Of a DNA stretch of 64,000 nucleotides, positions 32,062 to 40,378 are shown piece after piece. The notes under the pieces are model-generated. The model did not search any database. It saw nothing but the letters and a program-made list of their open reading frames with translations, and was not told the DNA's origin. The position numbers and the translations under genes were made by a program. The stretch covers positions 106,194 through 170,193 of the forward strand of contig NZ_JACHJY010000014.1 in the NCBI RefSeq assembly GCF_014203895.1, in the 5' to 3' direction. Position 1 is the first letter of the stretch, and each line of letters starts with the position of its first letter. Source of the DNA: Streptomyces nymphaeiformis. GTDB taxonomy: Bacteria; Actinomycetota; Actinomycetes; Streptomycetales; Streptomycetaceae.

Positions 32062-32235
32062 TCAGTGCTTGAGCGCGTCCTTCGACTTCTGGGCAGCCTG
32101 CTTCGCATCGGCGGCTGCCTGCTCGGCGCGCCCCTTCACCTCCAGGGTCTCGTTGCCGACGACCTTGCCCGTGACCTCCTTCGTCTTGCCCTTGGCGGCC
32201 TTGCCCATGTTCTTGGCCTTCTTGCCAGCGGCCAT
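32062..32235 (-). CDS. CsbD-family stress protein (second copy)
   Basis: 57 residues: KKAKNMGKAAKGKTKEVTG then ETLEVKGRAEQAAADAKQAA, a clear CsbD pattern. ATG at 32235 has GGAGG eight bases upstream. A SigB-like promoter at 32264-32288 is the only promoter candidate and fits the known SigB control of csbD in Gram-positives. Not close in sequence to the 25-kb copy. Confidence 0.9.
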   Translation of the reverse strand: MAAGKKAKNMGKAAKGKTKEVTGKVVGNETLEVKGRAEQAAADAKQAAQKSKDALKH

Positions 32236-32263
32236 GCCCGTCACCTCCAGAACTATTGACCCG

Positions 32264-32288
32264 CTACCCGGATAAGACGAAACAAAGC
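32264..32288 (-). promoter_or_regulatory. Sigma-B-like promoter for CsbD
   Basis: On the minus strand GCTT-N15-GGGTAG, 28 bp upstream of the CsbD start. It has the same spacer length and the same -35 tetranucleotide as the GlsB promoter. Confidence 0.65.
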
Positions 32289-32587
32289 ATGTCGATTCAC
32301 CCAGGGTCGACTCGCGTTCTCCTGGCCGTACGACATCGTCCTGGTCGTCGAGAGCGGCGCCGGCGAGTGGAACGGGAGGACACCCGCTGTGCGGGCCGCC
32401 TGACCGTACATCCCCGCGAGCAGGTGCCGGACCGAACGGCGCCGGTGCGGCGGACACACAGCCGGGCGCGTGTCCGGGCGAAGTGTCGGCGGCGCTTCAC
32501 CGGCGCGCGGGTCGCGCGCGTGCGGGGTCGTTTCGTGGTCTGATGCAGACAGTCCGTGTCCGGCCGCGCTCTCACCCGGATGGCCCG

Positions 32588-33787
32588 ATGAGCACTCCGC
32601 ACTCCGCGCCCCCGTCGCCGCCGTCCTCCCCGCCCGGCGCCTCGGGGGCCGAGGGCGAACCCCGGCACGCCGGATGGCTGGAGCTCTTCTTCGACCTGGT
32701 GTTCGTCGCCTTCGTCGCCCAGCTCTCGCACGGGCTGCACGGAGACCCCGGCTGGCGCGAGTTCGGCGTCTTCCTCGGGCTCTACTTCCCGCCCTGGTGG
32801 ATGTGGGCCAACCTCACCGTCTCCGCCAACCTCTTCCAGGACGACAGCGCCCGCCGCCGCCTCGCCATGCTGTCCGCCATGCTCTGCCTCGCCGTGATGG
32901 CCGCGGCGGTCCCGGAGGCCGACGGGGACCGGGGCCCCGCCTACGCGCTCGGCTACGCGGGGACCCGACTGGTCCTGCTGGCCCTGTGGTGGCCCGCCAC
33001 GCGATTCCCCGCGCCCGGCAGGATCCCGCGCTGGCGGCCGCTGACCTACTGTCTGCTGTCCGCACTGCTCTGGGCGGGCTCCGCGGCCGTTCCCGCGCCC
33101 TGGCGGTATCCGGTCTGGGCGGGCCTGCTGCTGGCGGAGATGGTCCTGCTGCTGACCGCGCGAGGGCGCGGCATCCCGCGGCGGGTCCACACCGGGCACC
33201 TCGTCGAACGGGTCGGCCTGTTCGTGATCATCGTGCTCGGCGAATCGGTCCTCGGCCTCATCACCTCCACCGACCACACCTGGACCGTCCAGGCCGGTGT
33301 CGTCGCGGCCATCGGATTCGTCCTGCTGGCCGCGCTGTGGTGGTCCTACTTCGACTTCGCGTCGACGGCGGCGGAGCGGGTCATCGGCACCGCGAGCGCC
33401 CGTGAGGCGTATCTCCTCGCCCGTGATGTCGGCGGCTTCCTCCACTTCTTCGTCACCGCCGCCGTGATCTCCATGGCGGCGGGACTGGCCACGGCCGTCG
33501 ACGATTCCGCCCATGACCACCTCGCCCGGGGCACGGTGTGGGCGCTCGCCGGCGGGCTCGCGGCCTATCACGCGGCACACGCCCTGATCGGACTCCGCTT
33601 CGGCCGGCCCGCTCGCGAGGTGGCCGTCTGGGCGGTGCCGGGGGTGGTGGTCCCTCTCCTCGTGGTCCTCGGCTCGGACGTGCTCGCGCCGTGGCTCGTG
33701 GTCCTGCTCCTTGCGGCGGAGGCCATCGCCCACCTGCTGTACGCGAAGGCCGCGATGGCACGCCGTGCGGAGGGGGTCACCGGCTAG
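32588..33787 (+). CDS. Low-temperature-requirement A (LtrA)-like membrane protein
   Basis: 400 residues with about 11 hydrophobic segments. The LtrA hallmark is near the N-terminus: WLELFFDLVFVAFVAQLSHGL. A second conserved part is HLVERVGLFVIIVLGESVLGL. The function is unknown in spite of the name, which comes from a Listeria cold-growth mutant. ATG at 32588 was chosen; in-frame starts upstream (for example 32543) would add a non-conserved Arg-rich leader. It is monocistronic. Confidence 0.88.
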   Translation: MSTPHSAPPSPPSSPPGASGAEGEPRHAGWLELFFDLVFVAFVAQLSHGLHGDPGWREFGVFLGLYFPPWWMWANLTVSANLFQDDSARRRLAMLSAMLCLAVMAAAVPEADGDRGPAYALGYAGTRLVLLALWWPATRFPAPGRIPRWRPLTYCLLSALLWAGSAAVPAPWRYPVWAGLLLAEMVLLLTARGRGIPRRVHTGHLVERVGLFVIIVLGESVLGLITSTDHTWTVQAGVVAAIGFVLLAALWWSYFDFASTAAERVIGTASAREAYLLARDVGGFLHFFVTAAVISMAAGLATAVDDSAHDHLARGTVWALAGGLAAYHAAHALIGLRFGRPAREVAVWAVPGVVVPLLVVLGSDVLAPWLVVLLLAAEAIAHLLYAKAAMARRAEGVTG

Positions 33788-33981
33788 GGCCGTTCGCCGA
33801 GGCCCCCAGGCCGCCGGCGCCGCGTCGGCGGCCATGGATGCCCGACCACGAGTCGCGGAGACTGTCCTGCATCATCTCGACAGCGTCGGTCCGTCAGCCG
33901 GTGAAAGCGGGGTGCGGCCTGGTGGACCCGGCTCCCACGGACCATACTGGTCGCGACCTGATCACCCCATTGAACGGTTTC

Positions 33982-35133
33982 ATGGCCAGGAACAGCACTT
34001 CATCGACCATCGCCCCCGCCACCGCGTGGCTCGGGCGTGGGCGCCACCTCGGGTCCGAGGCGGAGCAGGACGTCCGGCGTAACCTGAGCGCCCTCAAGGC
34101 GGCTCGGGTGATCGACGGCTTCCTGGAGCTCGACCCCGTCGAGGCGGCCCGCTCCACCGACCTGCTCCCGAGGGACGGGTCCGCCGATCCCGGACCGCTG
34201 GCCCGCCGCGTCTTCGAGGCCCGATGGCGCGTGGCCGACGAGGTCACCGTGCGCGCTCAACTGACCACGTACGACCCCGAGTCCCGCCGTATCGAGCGCG
34301 ACGGGGTCACCTGGGTCCTCGCCGCTGAGGCGGAGCGGGCGTGGGAGGCGGGCTGGCCCTCGCCCGCCACCATGTTCTGGCCCGACAGCGATCAGGTCGC
34401 CTGGGACCACGAGACGGTGCCGGGCGTGCGCCTGCGGACGACGAACCATCTGCCCAAGGACGACGGCGAGTTGCGCCGCGTGCTGCGGGACTGCACCCAG
34501 CAGAGCTGGTACGTCCACGTCGTGGTGCACGAGGCGATGACGCCGGACGCGCCGGGGCGGCGACCGGTCACGGCGTTCCTGCCGCACAGCCTCAGGCACC
34601 GGGTGGTCGAGCACCGTGCCACGCCGGACCAGGCACTGACCGCCGACTTCGCGATGAAGCGTGAGCTGGGCGTGGGTCTTCCGCGTGGTGGCGCCGTCAT
34701 CCTGCCCCCCGTGCCGCAGATGCCGGAGTACGAAGCGGAGCGGTTCACGGTACGCGATGTCTTCCTGGACGGTACGGAGCCGACCGAACTCCTCTCGAAG
34801 ATCCTGGATTTCGCCTCGCTGCCGCGGCCGCTCGCGGTCGACGCCGAGCGGGCTCTGACTCGACTGCGCCAGGGCTGGCACCTGCTCACCCCGGACGAGG
34901 AGCTGGTGCACGCACGGGCGATGGTCACCAAGTACGCCAAGGCGCTCGAAGCCATGACGGTGTCGTGCAACCTGTACCAGGAGGCCGCCGAGTCGGCCCT
35001 GGCAGCACTGGCCGAAACGACCGGCGGCGACGTGCCGCCCCGGACGCCCACGTCGACGCCGGCCGAGCAGGAAACCTCCCCCTTCAAGTCCCTCACGAAG
35101 ACGCTCAACGTCTTCAAGCGCCCCAACCGATGA
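33982..35133 (+). CDS. Conserved hypothetical protein, 383 aa
   Basis: Soluble alpha/beta protein without signal peptide or membrane helix. It has good third-position GC bias throughout. Notable stretches are AWLGRGRHLGSEAEQDVRRN, MFWPDSDQVAWDHETVPGVRL, and a C-terminal helical region with a disordered Pro/Thr tail (PPRTPTSTPAEQETSPF). I do not recognise a domain. ATG at 33982 has no clear SD, so the start is uncertain. It stands alone between LtrA and VOC debris. Confidence 0.75.
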   Translation: MARNSTSSTIAPATAWLGRGRHLGSEAEQDVRRNLSALKAARVIDGFLELDPVEAARSTDLLPRDGSADPGPLARRVFEARWRVADEVTVRAQLTTYDPESRRIERDGVTWVLAAEAERAWEAGWPSPATMFWPDSDQVAWDHETVPGVRLRTTNHLPKDDGELRRVLRDCTQQSWYVHVVVHEAMTPDAPGRRPVTAFLPHSLRHRVVEHRATPDQALTADFAMKRELGVGLPRGGAVILPPVPQMPEYEAERFTVRDVFLDGTEPTELLSKILDFASLPRPLAVDAERALTRLRQGWHLLTPDEELVHARAMVTKYAKALEAMTVSCNLYQEAAESALAALAETTGGDVPPRTPTSTPAEQETSPFKSLTKTLNVFKRPNR

Positions 35134-35167
35134 ACCGGTCTTCCGGCCGGGTCCAGGTGTTCAGGCG

Positions 35168-35390
35168 GATTCGGTCGCGCGCCTGGAGGCCCTCGGCGTG
35201 ACGCCCGTGGACGGTGGACGAGGTCACCGACGACCACGCGACCGTCCGTTCCGCCAAGGGCGTCGGTCCGGGGGTCCTCCGTACTCCCGGCAGCAGGAGC
35301 GGGTGGAACCGCGTCCACCTCGATGTCCGCCCCTGCCCTGGTGGCGACATGACCGCGGAGGAAGTCCGGCTGCGCTCCCTGGGTGCCGCT
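35168..35390 (+). pseudogene. Glyoxalase/VOC fragments
   Basis: Two short pieces of VOC type: DSVARLEALGVTPVDG at 35168-35215 and, in another frame, NRVHLDVRPCPGGDMTAEEVR plus SLGA at 35307-35390. Both resemble the N-H/K-hLDV and V-RL-ALGA-PVD region of glyoxalase-like proteins, but no complete domain remains. The rest of 35134-35559 shows nothing else. Confidence 0.45.
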
Positions 35391-35559
35391 TTCCGGCGGC
35401 GTTGCACTCCGACGGAGACGGGCGGGACGGCGCGGACGGCGTGCCGTTCCCGCCGGTCCGCGGGGACCGGTCGGCGGCGGGTGTCCACATAGTGAAACCC
35501 CGGCTGTTGCGCACCCTGCGCCGGCGGGCCGGTGCGGGGTGCTGGCGCGTAGCCGGTCG

Positions 35560-37998
35560 TCACGGAGGAAACGGCTCCGGATTCATCCGCTCCTCATCGA
35601 CCGGGGATTCGGGACGGGGCAGGTGGATGTCGAGGACGCAGATGTCGTCGCGGTGGCGCGGGCGCCCGGCGGCCAGGGTGCGGGCGAGGGTTCGGGCGTT
35701 CCCCTCCCGTACGAGGCGGGCCGCGGTGTCCGCCAGTCGTGTGAACCCCTCGTCGATGTCCTCGTGGGGGACTTCGACGAGGCCGTCGGTGTAGAGAACG
35801 AGGTGGTCGCCCGGCACGAGGGTGAGCGAGGCCTGTCCGTACGGCGCCTCGAACGAGGCACCGAGCAGGCATCCTTCGGGCTGGGCCAGATACCGTGCCG
35901 TGCCGTCGCGGATCAGCAGGGGTGGCAGGTGCCCGGCTCTGACCCAGGTCAGCTGGTGGTCCTCGGGCCGGTACCGCGCCATGATCATGGTCGCGGTACC
36001 GGAGTACGACTCGGTGGCGGTGTGGAGCAGCAGCGCGTTGAGGCGGCTCAGGACGACGGGGAGCTTGGATCCGGTGATGGCCATCCCCTTCGCGGTGAAG
36101 CGGAGTTGAGCCATGGTACCGACGGCTGTCAGGCCGTGACCGGCGACGTCGCCGACGACGAAGAGGGCGCCGCCGTAGGGGAGTTCGATGGCGCTGTACC
36201 AGTCTCCTCCGACGTTCACGCCCGTGTCGGCGGGCAGGTAGGCGACGTCGACGCGCAGGTCGGCGAGGTCCAGCGACTGTTCGGGGATGGGCAGCAGAGT
36301 CTCCTGCAGCCGGGCGGCGAGGGCACGTTCGGCCTTGAGCATGCCCCGCTGGAGCAGGTTGGCCCGTTCGCTCTCGCGGAGGGCGATCTCGGCGCCGCGC
36401 TGTGCGGTGAGGTCCTGGAAGAAGCCGTGGACCTCGACGGGGGTGCCGGCCGAGTCCGTGTGGGCCTCGGCGACGATCCGGAGGTGCCGCACGCCGTGCG
36501 CGGTGGCGATGCGGAAGGGCTCGTCGATCGCCGTGCCGTCGCCCAGCAGGCGCTGAACGGCCGCGCCGAGCCGTGCGAGATCGTCCGGGACGAGCTGGGC
36601 GGGGAGTTCCTCCAGGGGCATCGGTCCCAGCCGCGGATCGCGGGCGAAAATGGTGTAGACCTGGTCGGACCAGGTGATGGTTTCGGTCGTCAGGTTCCAG
36701 CTCGCCCAGCCGAGGTTGCCCAGGCGTTGCAGGTCGTCCAGGCGGCGTGCCTCGCGCTCGCTGGTGTCGTGGCGGATCCAGCAGACCACCAGTCGGCCGC
36801 CCAGGGGTGAGGCCCGCACCGAGTAGACGGACTCGTAAGGCACCCCCAGGGCCGTCTCCTCGTACGTGAACGGCAGCCCTTCGTAGACCTTTCCCGTCGT
36901 CAGGGTGTCGAGGTACCCCTCCCACAGGTCGCTGCCGGCCACCGTCGGATACGTCTCCAGGATCCTGCGGCCGACCAGGTCCCTGCCGCGCCGCCCGGCG
37001 ACGTCGACCGATTCGGGGGCCGCCGCGTCGATCCGGAAGTCCTCGATGCGGCCGTCGGCCGAACGCATCGGGGTCAGCAGGACCGCGGGGCCGGAGAGGG
37101 CGTCGAAGATCCCCTGGACGGCCACCACGCTGTCGTCCTCGTCCGTCGACGCGGGAGCGCCCGGCCTCCCGGAGTCGCGCAGGCGTCCTTCGCACAGCCG
37201 GACCGCGCGGCGGAGCAGGCTCCGGGTGCCGTGGGAGAAGGGCCCGGCCACGGTCCGGAAGAAGCCGACGGCGAGGGTCGGTCGCTCCCCCGGCAGCGGG
37301 ATCCAGGCGCGCGAGGGCCAGGGGCCGCCGATGAGCAGGTACCGGTCGGCGTCCAGCCGGGCGTTCTCCAGCCATACCGCACGGGCCTCGGTCAGGGCCT
37401 CCCGTGCCGCCACGCCCGCCAGGGGCGGGACGTGACTCCACTGTTCGGTCAGAGACGGGTCGAACCCGGCGTGGCCCGTCAGCTCCAGACTTCCAGAGCC
37501 CCCCAGGGCGTAGATCATGACCGCGTCCACCTGCTCGGCGTCGCCCAGGACGAGCAGCAGCAGCTGGGCCACCTCGCTCGCGGTGCTCGCGACGGCCAGG
37601 CCGTCGGCCAGGCGGGCGAGGAGCACGTGCTGGGCGTTGTCGGCCGGACGCACCGCGTACCGGGCGGCTTCGAACGGCGCGGCGTCGACAGGGGCGGGAG
37701 GCGGTGGGGAGGCCGGGCTGAAGGCCGGCGTCCGGCCGGCACTTCCCAGCGTGAGCCAGCATTCCTCGGCCAGGGTGCGGTCGTGCCGCGCGGCACGGTC
37801 CCGCAGGAGTTCACGTGCTTCTTCGGCGGAGATCCCCTCGCGGGCCATGAGCACGCCCGAAGCCCGTTCGAGGACGGCGGCCGCCGCGGCTCCGGCTTCG
37901 AGGTCCGCGACCTCGGCCCGCAGCCTGCTCACCACCTTCGCCAGCGCCAGCACCTCGGGGGACGCGCCGCCGGCCGAGGGCGCCGGCTCAGCCTCCAT
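35560..37998 (-). CDS. ANTAR-GAF-PAS-PP2C (SpoIIE-type) phosphatase
   Basis: 812 residues. An ANTAR-like helical domain is at 10-75 (VVSRLRAEVADLEAGAAAAAV, ERASGVLMAREGISAEEA). A GAF-like region follows, then a PAS (DLVGRRILETYPTV) and a second PAS (LGNLGWASWNLTTETITWSDQV). A PP2C phosphatase is at about 590-805, with metal motifs VNVGGDWYSAIEL, VVGDVAGHGLTAV, VLYTDGLVEV and HRDDICVLDI. Such proteins dephosphorylate STAS anti-sigma antagonists in partner-switching pathways; two STAS genes lie about 10 kb away. ATG at 37998 starts just before the ANTAR domain. It is monocistronic. Confidence 0.92.
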   Translation of the reverse strand: MEAEPAPSAGGASPEVLALAKVVSRLRAEVADLEAGAAAAAVLERASGVLMAREGISAEEARELLRDRAARHDRTLAEECWLTLGSAGRTPAFSPASPPPPAPVDAAPFEAARYAVRPADNAQHVLLARLADGLAVASTASEVAQLLLLVLGDAEQVDAVMIYALGGSGSLELTGHAGFDPSLTEQWSHVPPLAGVAAREALTEARAVWLENARLDADRYLLIGGPWPSRAWIPLPGERPTLAVGFFRTVAGPFSHGTRSLLRRAVRLCEGRLRDSGRPGAPASTDEDDSVVAVQGIFDALSGPAVLLTPMRSADGRIEDFRIDAAAPESVDVAGRRGRDLVGRRILETYPTVAGSDLWEGYLDTLTTGKVYEGLPFTYEETALGVPYESVYSVRASPLGGRLVVCWIRHDTSEREARRLDDLQRLGNLGWASWNLTTETITWSDQVYTIFARDPRLGPMPLEELPAQLVPDDLARLGAAVQRLLGDGTAIDEPFRIATAHGVRHLRIVAEAHTDSAGTPVEVHGFFQDLTAQRGAEIALRESERANLLQRGMLKAERALAARLQETLLPIPEQSLDLADLRVDVAYLPADTGVNVGGDWYSAIELPYGGALFVVGDVAGHGLTAVGTMAQLRFTAKGMAITGSKLPVVLSRLNALLLHTATESYSGTATMIMARYRPEDHQLTWVRAGHLPPLLIRDGTARYLAQPEGCLLGASFEAPYGQASLTLVPGDHLVLYTDGLVEVPHEDIDEGFTRLADTAARLVREGNARTLARTLAAGRPRHRDDICVLDIHLPRPESPVDEERMNPEPFPP

Positions 37999-38164
37999 AT
38001 GCTGAGCATGCCACAGCCCTGGTGCACGGGCGCTCCGGTCCCGGGCTCCCGACCCGTGGCCCCTCCCCCGCACGGATGAGCGCGGTGGATCCCGCACGCG
38101 TACCGACGTCTTCCGAGCTGTGTGCCGTCACGCCGACAGCGGGGTGCGCGCTCGCCGTCAGCCG

Positions 38165-38396
38165 CCGTTCCGTCGCCGAACGTGATCGCGTCGCTCGTGC
38201 ACAGCAGCGCCGACACGTTCCGCTCCCTCATGCGGGGGCCGCTTCCGCCAGGTCGGGGTCGATGCGGGCGACCGCGTCGACGGGAACGACGACGTCATAG
38301 TGCCGGATGCGGGCGTCTGGTGCCGAGTGCAGCACGCACTGCTCGGTGACCTGCCCCGCACGGGCCTTCTCGACGTACGCACCGGAGGAACGCACA
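38165..38396 (-). pseudogene. Isochorismatase/cysteine-hydrolase C-terminal remnant, frameshifted
   Basis: The minus strand reads EKARAGQVTEQCVLHSAPDA then RHYDVVVPVDAVARIDPDLAEAAPA and a stop. One base out of phase it continues MRERNVSALLCTSDAIT. Together these are the last third of a cysteine hydrolase (catalytic Cys in TEQC, C-terminal RNM-A-x-CTAAD). The N-terminal two thirds with the catalytic Asp and Lys are gone. The rest of 37999-38583 shows no gene. Confidence 0.7.
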
Positions 38397-38583
38397 GCTC
38401 CCCCACGCCCACGGGGCCGTCCCTCTCAAGGTCGCACGCGTGCGTCATGCCGGCTTCGTGAGCATGCTGGGGAGGACGTGCAGGGGTGGGGCCCTCATGG
38501 CGAGCGAGGCGAGCGGCTAACCTGCGGATCAGGGCGCTGTGGGCCTGACGCGGCTCCCGGAACCGACGACGAGAAGAGCGACC

Positions 38584-38868
38584 ATGTCCACCACGGCCCG
38601 CGCGACGAAGCAGCACGAGGACGACCGCGTCCGCGTCACCCGCTGGGACTTCGAACCTGGTCAGTCCACCGGCCGCCACGTCCACGCGTACGACTACGTC
38701 GTCGTCCCCGTCACCGACGGGCGGACCCACGTGATCGCCCCCGACGGCACCGTCACCGTCTCCGAGCTCAGGGCGGGCGAGTCCTACGCCCGCCCGGCCG
38801 GCGGCGAGCACGAGGTCGTCAACGCCGGCACCGCCCCGCTGGCCTTCGTCGAGATCGAGTCGAAGTAG
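38584..38868 (+). CDS. Small cupin-domain protein
   Basis: 94 residues with one beta-barrel cupin. Motif 1 is WDFEPGQSTGRHVHAYDYVVVPV and motif 2 is YARPAGGEHEVVNAGTAPLAFVEIE. Two His in motif 1 and a His in motif 2 could bind one metal ion. ATG at 38584 follows GAAGAGCGACC. It could be a small-molecule binding protein or enzyme; nothing in the context tells which. A strong hairpin follows. Confidence 0.9.
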   Translation: MSTTARATKQHEDDRVRVTRWDFEPGQSTGRHVHAYDYVVVPVTDGRTHVIAPDGTVTVSELRAGESYARPAGGEHEVVNAGTAPLAFVEIESK

Positions 38869-38911
38869 CACCGTCGCGGGCCACGGCTCGGCACCGCGCG
38901 GACAGCCGAGC

Positions 38912-38941
38912 GCCCCGCACCGGAGAACTCCCGTGCGGGGC
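38912..38941. terminator. Hairpin between convergent cupin and PRC-barrel genes
   Basis: GCCCCGCAC (38912-38920) pairs with GTGCGGGGC (38933-38941), with extra GGAG/CTCC pairing inside. It lies 43 bp after the cupin stop and is usable from both sides. Confidence 0.7.
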
Positions 38942-39060
38942 GGTCGCAGGTCCGCCGGCCTGCGTCGGGGGCTGCGGGCGCGGCGGGGGCGGTCCCATGC
39001 GCTCCGCCACCCGCCCCCCATGCGGGCGGCCGTTCCCTCCCGTTCCGGAACCACGGCCCG

Positions 39061-39435
39061 TCACAGGGCGCCCGTGCCGCCCGGAAAGGGACCATCGGGG
39101 CGGTAGTACTGGCTGAGCTCCTCGCGGTACCGCAGGTCGGCGAGGTGCTTCTCGGAGACGAACTCGGGTGCGTCCTTCACCTGTTCCCTGGACAGGCCGA
39201 GGAGGATCGCGTGCCTCTCCAGGTCGACGCGGGTCACCGCGCTCGCCGGGATCAGCACCTCCTTGCCGAAGATCCAGACGCCCGTGTCCACGACCAGATA
39301 CGAGTCGTCCACCTCGTCCGAATGCTTGTCCACCTTGCCGATGTGGCCGTCGGCCGCCTCGACCCGCCACCCGGTGAGGTCGGTGCCCGCCAGGTGGCCG
39401 GACTCCGTGCTGTAGGACCAGAGATGTTCGGTCAT
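39061..39435 (-). CDS. PRC-barrel domain protein
   Basis: 124 residues. The PRC-barrel is at 15-75 (LTGWRVEAADGHIGKVDKHSD, YLVVDTGVWIFGKEVLIPASAVTRVD), followed by a short C-terminal tail (LSQYYRPDGPFPGG). PRC-barrels are small protein-protein interaction domains often found in actinobacterial stress loci. ATG at 39435 follows GGAGGAGTGGCAGCG. Confidence 0.92.
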   Translation of the reverse strand: MTEHLWSYSTESGHLAGTDLTGWRVEAADGHIGKVDKHSDEVDDSYLVVDTGVWIFGKEVLIPASAVTRVDLERHAILLGLSREQVKDAPEFVSEKHLADLRYREELSQYYRPDGPFPGGTGAL

Positions 39436-39459
39436 CGCTGCCACTCCTCCATCGCTGTG

Positions 39460-39491
39460 CGTCGTGCACGTCGTGCACGTCGTGTACGTCG
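39460..39491. repeat. Three 9-bp direct repeats upstream of the PRC-barrel gene
   Basis: CGTCGTGCA occurs twice in tandem, followed by a third copy with one change (CGTCGTGTA) and a partial fourth. They lie 25-55 bp upstream of the PRC-barrel start and could be regulator sites or a slipped-strand tract. Confidence 0.5.
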
Positions 39492-39524
39492 CGGCACCGA
39501 ACGTGCGGGCCGCCTCAAAGCAGG

Positions 39525-39656
39525 TCACGCCGGTCGTGGGTGACCGTCGCCTCCACGGGCGGCACCACCACGCGGCGGTGACGAAGCACGGCTCGTGCAG
39601 ACGGCCGTTCCGAGGAATCCGACGGCGATCGTCATGAAGAACGGCCCCAGACGCAT
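39525..39656 (-). CDS. Small membrane peptide, 43 aa
   Basis: MRLGPFFMTIAVGFLGTAVC gives one N-terminal hydrophobic helix, then a short basic Gly/Pro-rich tail. Support comes from an SD (GGAAGGAG) 7 bases before the ATG and from a SigB-like promoter at 39690-39714 whose predicted start gives a leader of about 25-30 nt. No family recognised. It would be a stress-induced single-pass or secreted peptide. Confidence 0.55.
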   Translation of the reverse strand: MRLGPFFMTIAVGFLGTAVCTSRASSPPRGGAARGGDGHPRPA

Positions 39657-39689
39657 GGGCGCTCCTTCCCGAGGGGTTGGACCCTCCGC

Positions 39690-39714
39690 GTACCCGGGTT
39701 CCCGGGGAACATGC
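39690..39714 (-). promoter_or_regulatory. Sigma-B-like promoter for the 43-aa peptide
   Basis: The minus strand reads GCAT-N15-GGGTAC, an exact consensus match, 34 bp upstream of the ATG at 39656. Confidence 0.6.
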
Positions 39715-39891
39715 CGCCTCACCCCGGAGCGGGTGGGTCCCGGCCTTCGCCGGCCCGCGCGCGTACCGCCGGGCGGCACCCGCGGATCGGGCCGTCGGAT
39801 CCGGAGGGTGTGGAACGGCCGCGACGGGCAACACGGAGCGACAGAGCACCACGCCCGGTGGCACATACGCCCTCGACCGGAGGAGAATCCC

Positions 39892-40041
39892 ATGACCGCG
39901 CTGCTGGCCCGTATCAAGCGATTCGCCCGAAGCTCCCAGGGCCGCAACGCGGCGGCCTCCCTCCGTCGGGCCGCCGCCGACCCCCGCAGGCGCACCCAGG
40001 CCCAGCGCCTCCTCGGCAAGCTGCGCGGCAACCACCGCTGA
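39892..40041 (+). CDS. Small basic helical protein, 49 aa
   Basis: MTALLARIKRFARSSQGRNA then AADPRRRTQAQRLLGKLRG is a strongly basic, amphipathic helix pair. GGAGGAG lies 7 bases before the ATG. Similar 45-55-residue proteins occur widely in Streptomyces genomes with no known function, as I recall. It is divergent from the 43-aa peptide. Confidence 0.65.
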   Translation: MTALLARIKRFARSSQGRNAAASLRRAAADPRRRTQAQRLLGKLRGNHR

Positions 40042-40378
40042 CGGCCGCGCATCCGGCCTGGCGAGCCGGTACGACTACGACCGACGCCCCCGCGCGCGCC
40101 TGCGCGGTCACGGAAGGAACGACCGGACCCGTGAACCGGCGGCCGGTGCACGAACCCCTCGTCGGGGTGGCCGGGGTCGCGTATCAGCTCCGTCACCACA
40201 GGGCCGACGCTCCCCCGCCCCGCACCGCCGTTCGTCAGCGGCTTCGGCCTCCGCCGTGGCGGGCTCCGGAGGTGGTCACGGCCGGTCGTGAACCCGACGC
40301 CCCCGTCGCGCGCGGCGCCGCCGTGGCCGGCCCTGTTCCGCCCATGATGGGACGGTCACCGGGGTCGGCCGGTGACCG
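40042..40378. other. 337-bp stretch without a recognisable gene
   Basis: No frame shows convincing similarity or a good start signal, and I see no strong hairpin. It presumably contains the promoter of the phosphatase gene at 40379. Confidence 0.5.

Noticed and set aside
35383..36810. 475-codon plus-strand frame opposite the ANTAR-PP2C gene
   Set aside because: Gly/Val/Arg-rich antisense shadow with no domain pattern; the minus-strand gene has clear motifs all along.
39460..39491. CRISPR-like short repeats
   Set aside because: Units are 9 bp, contiguous and only three or four in number.
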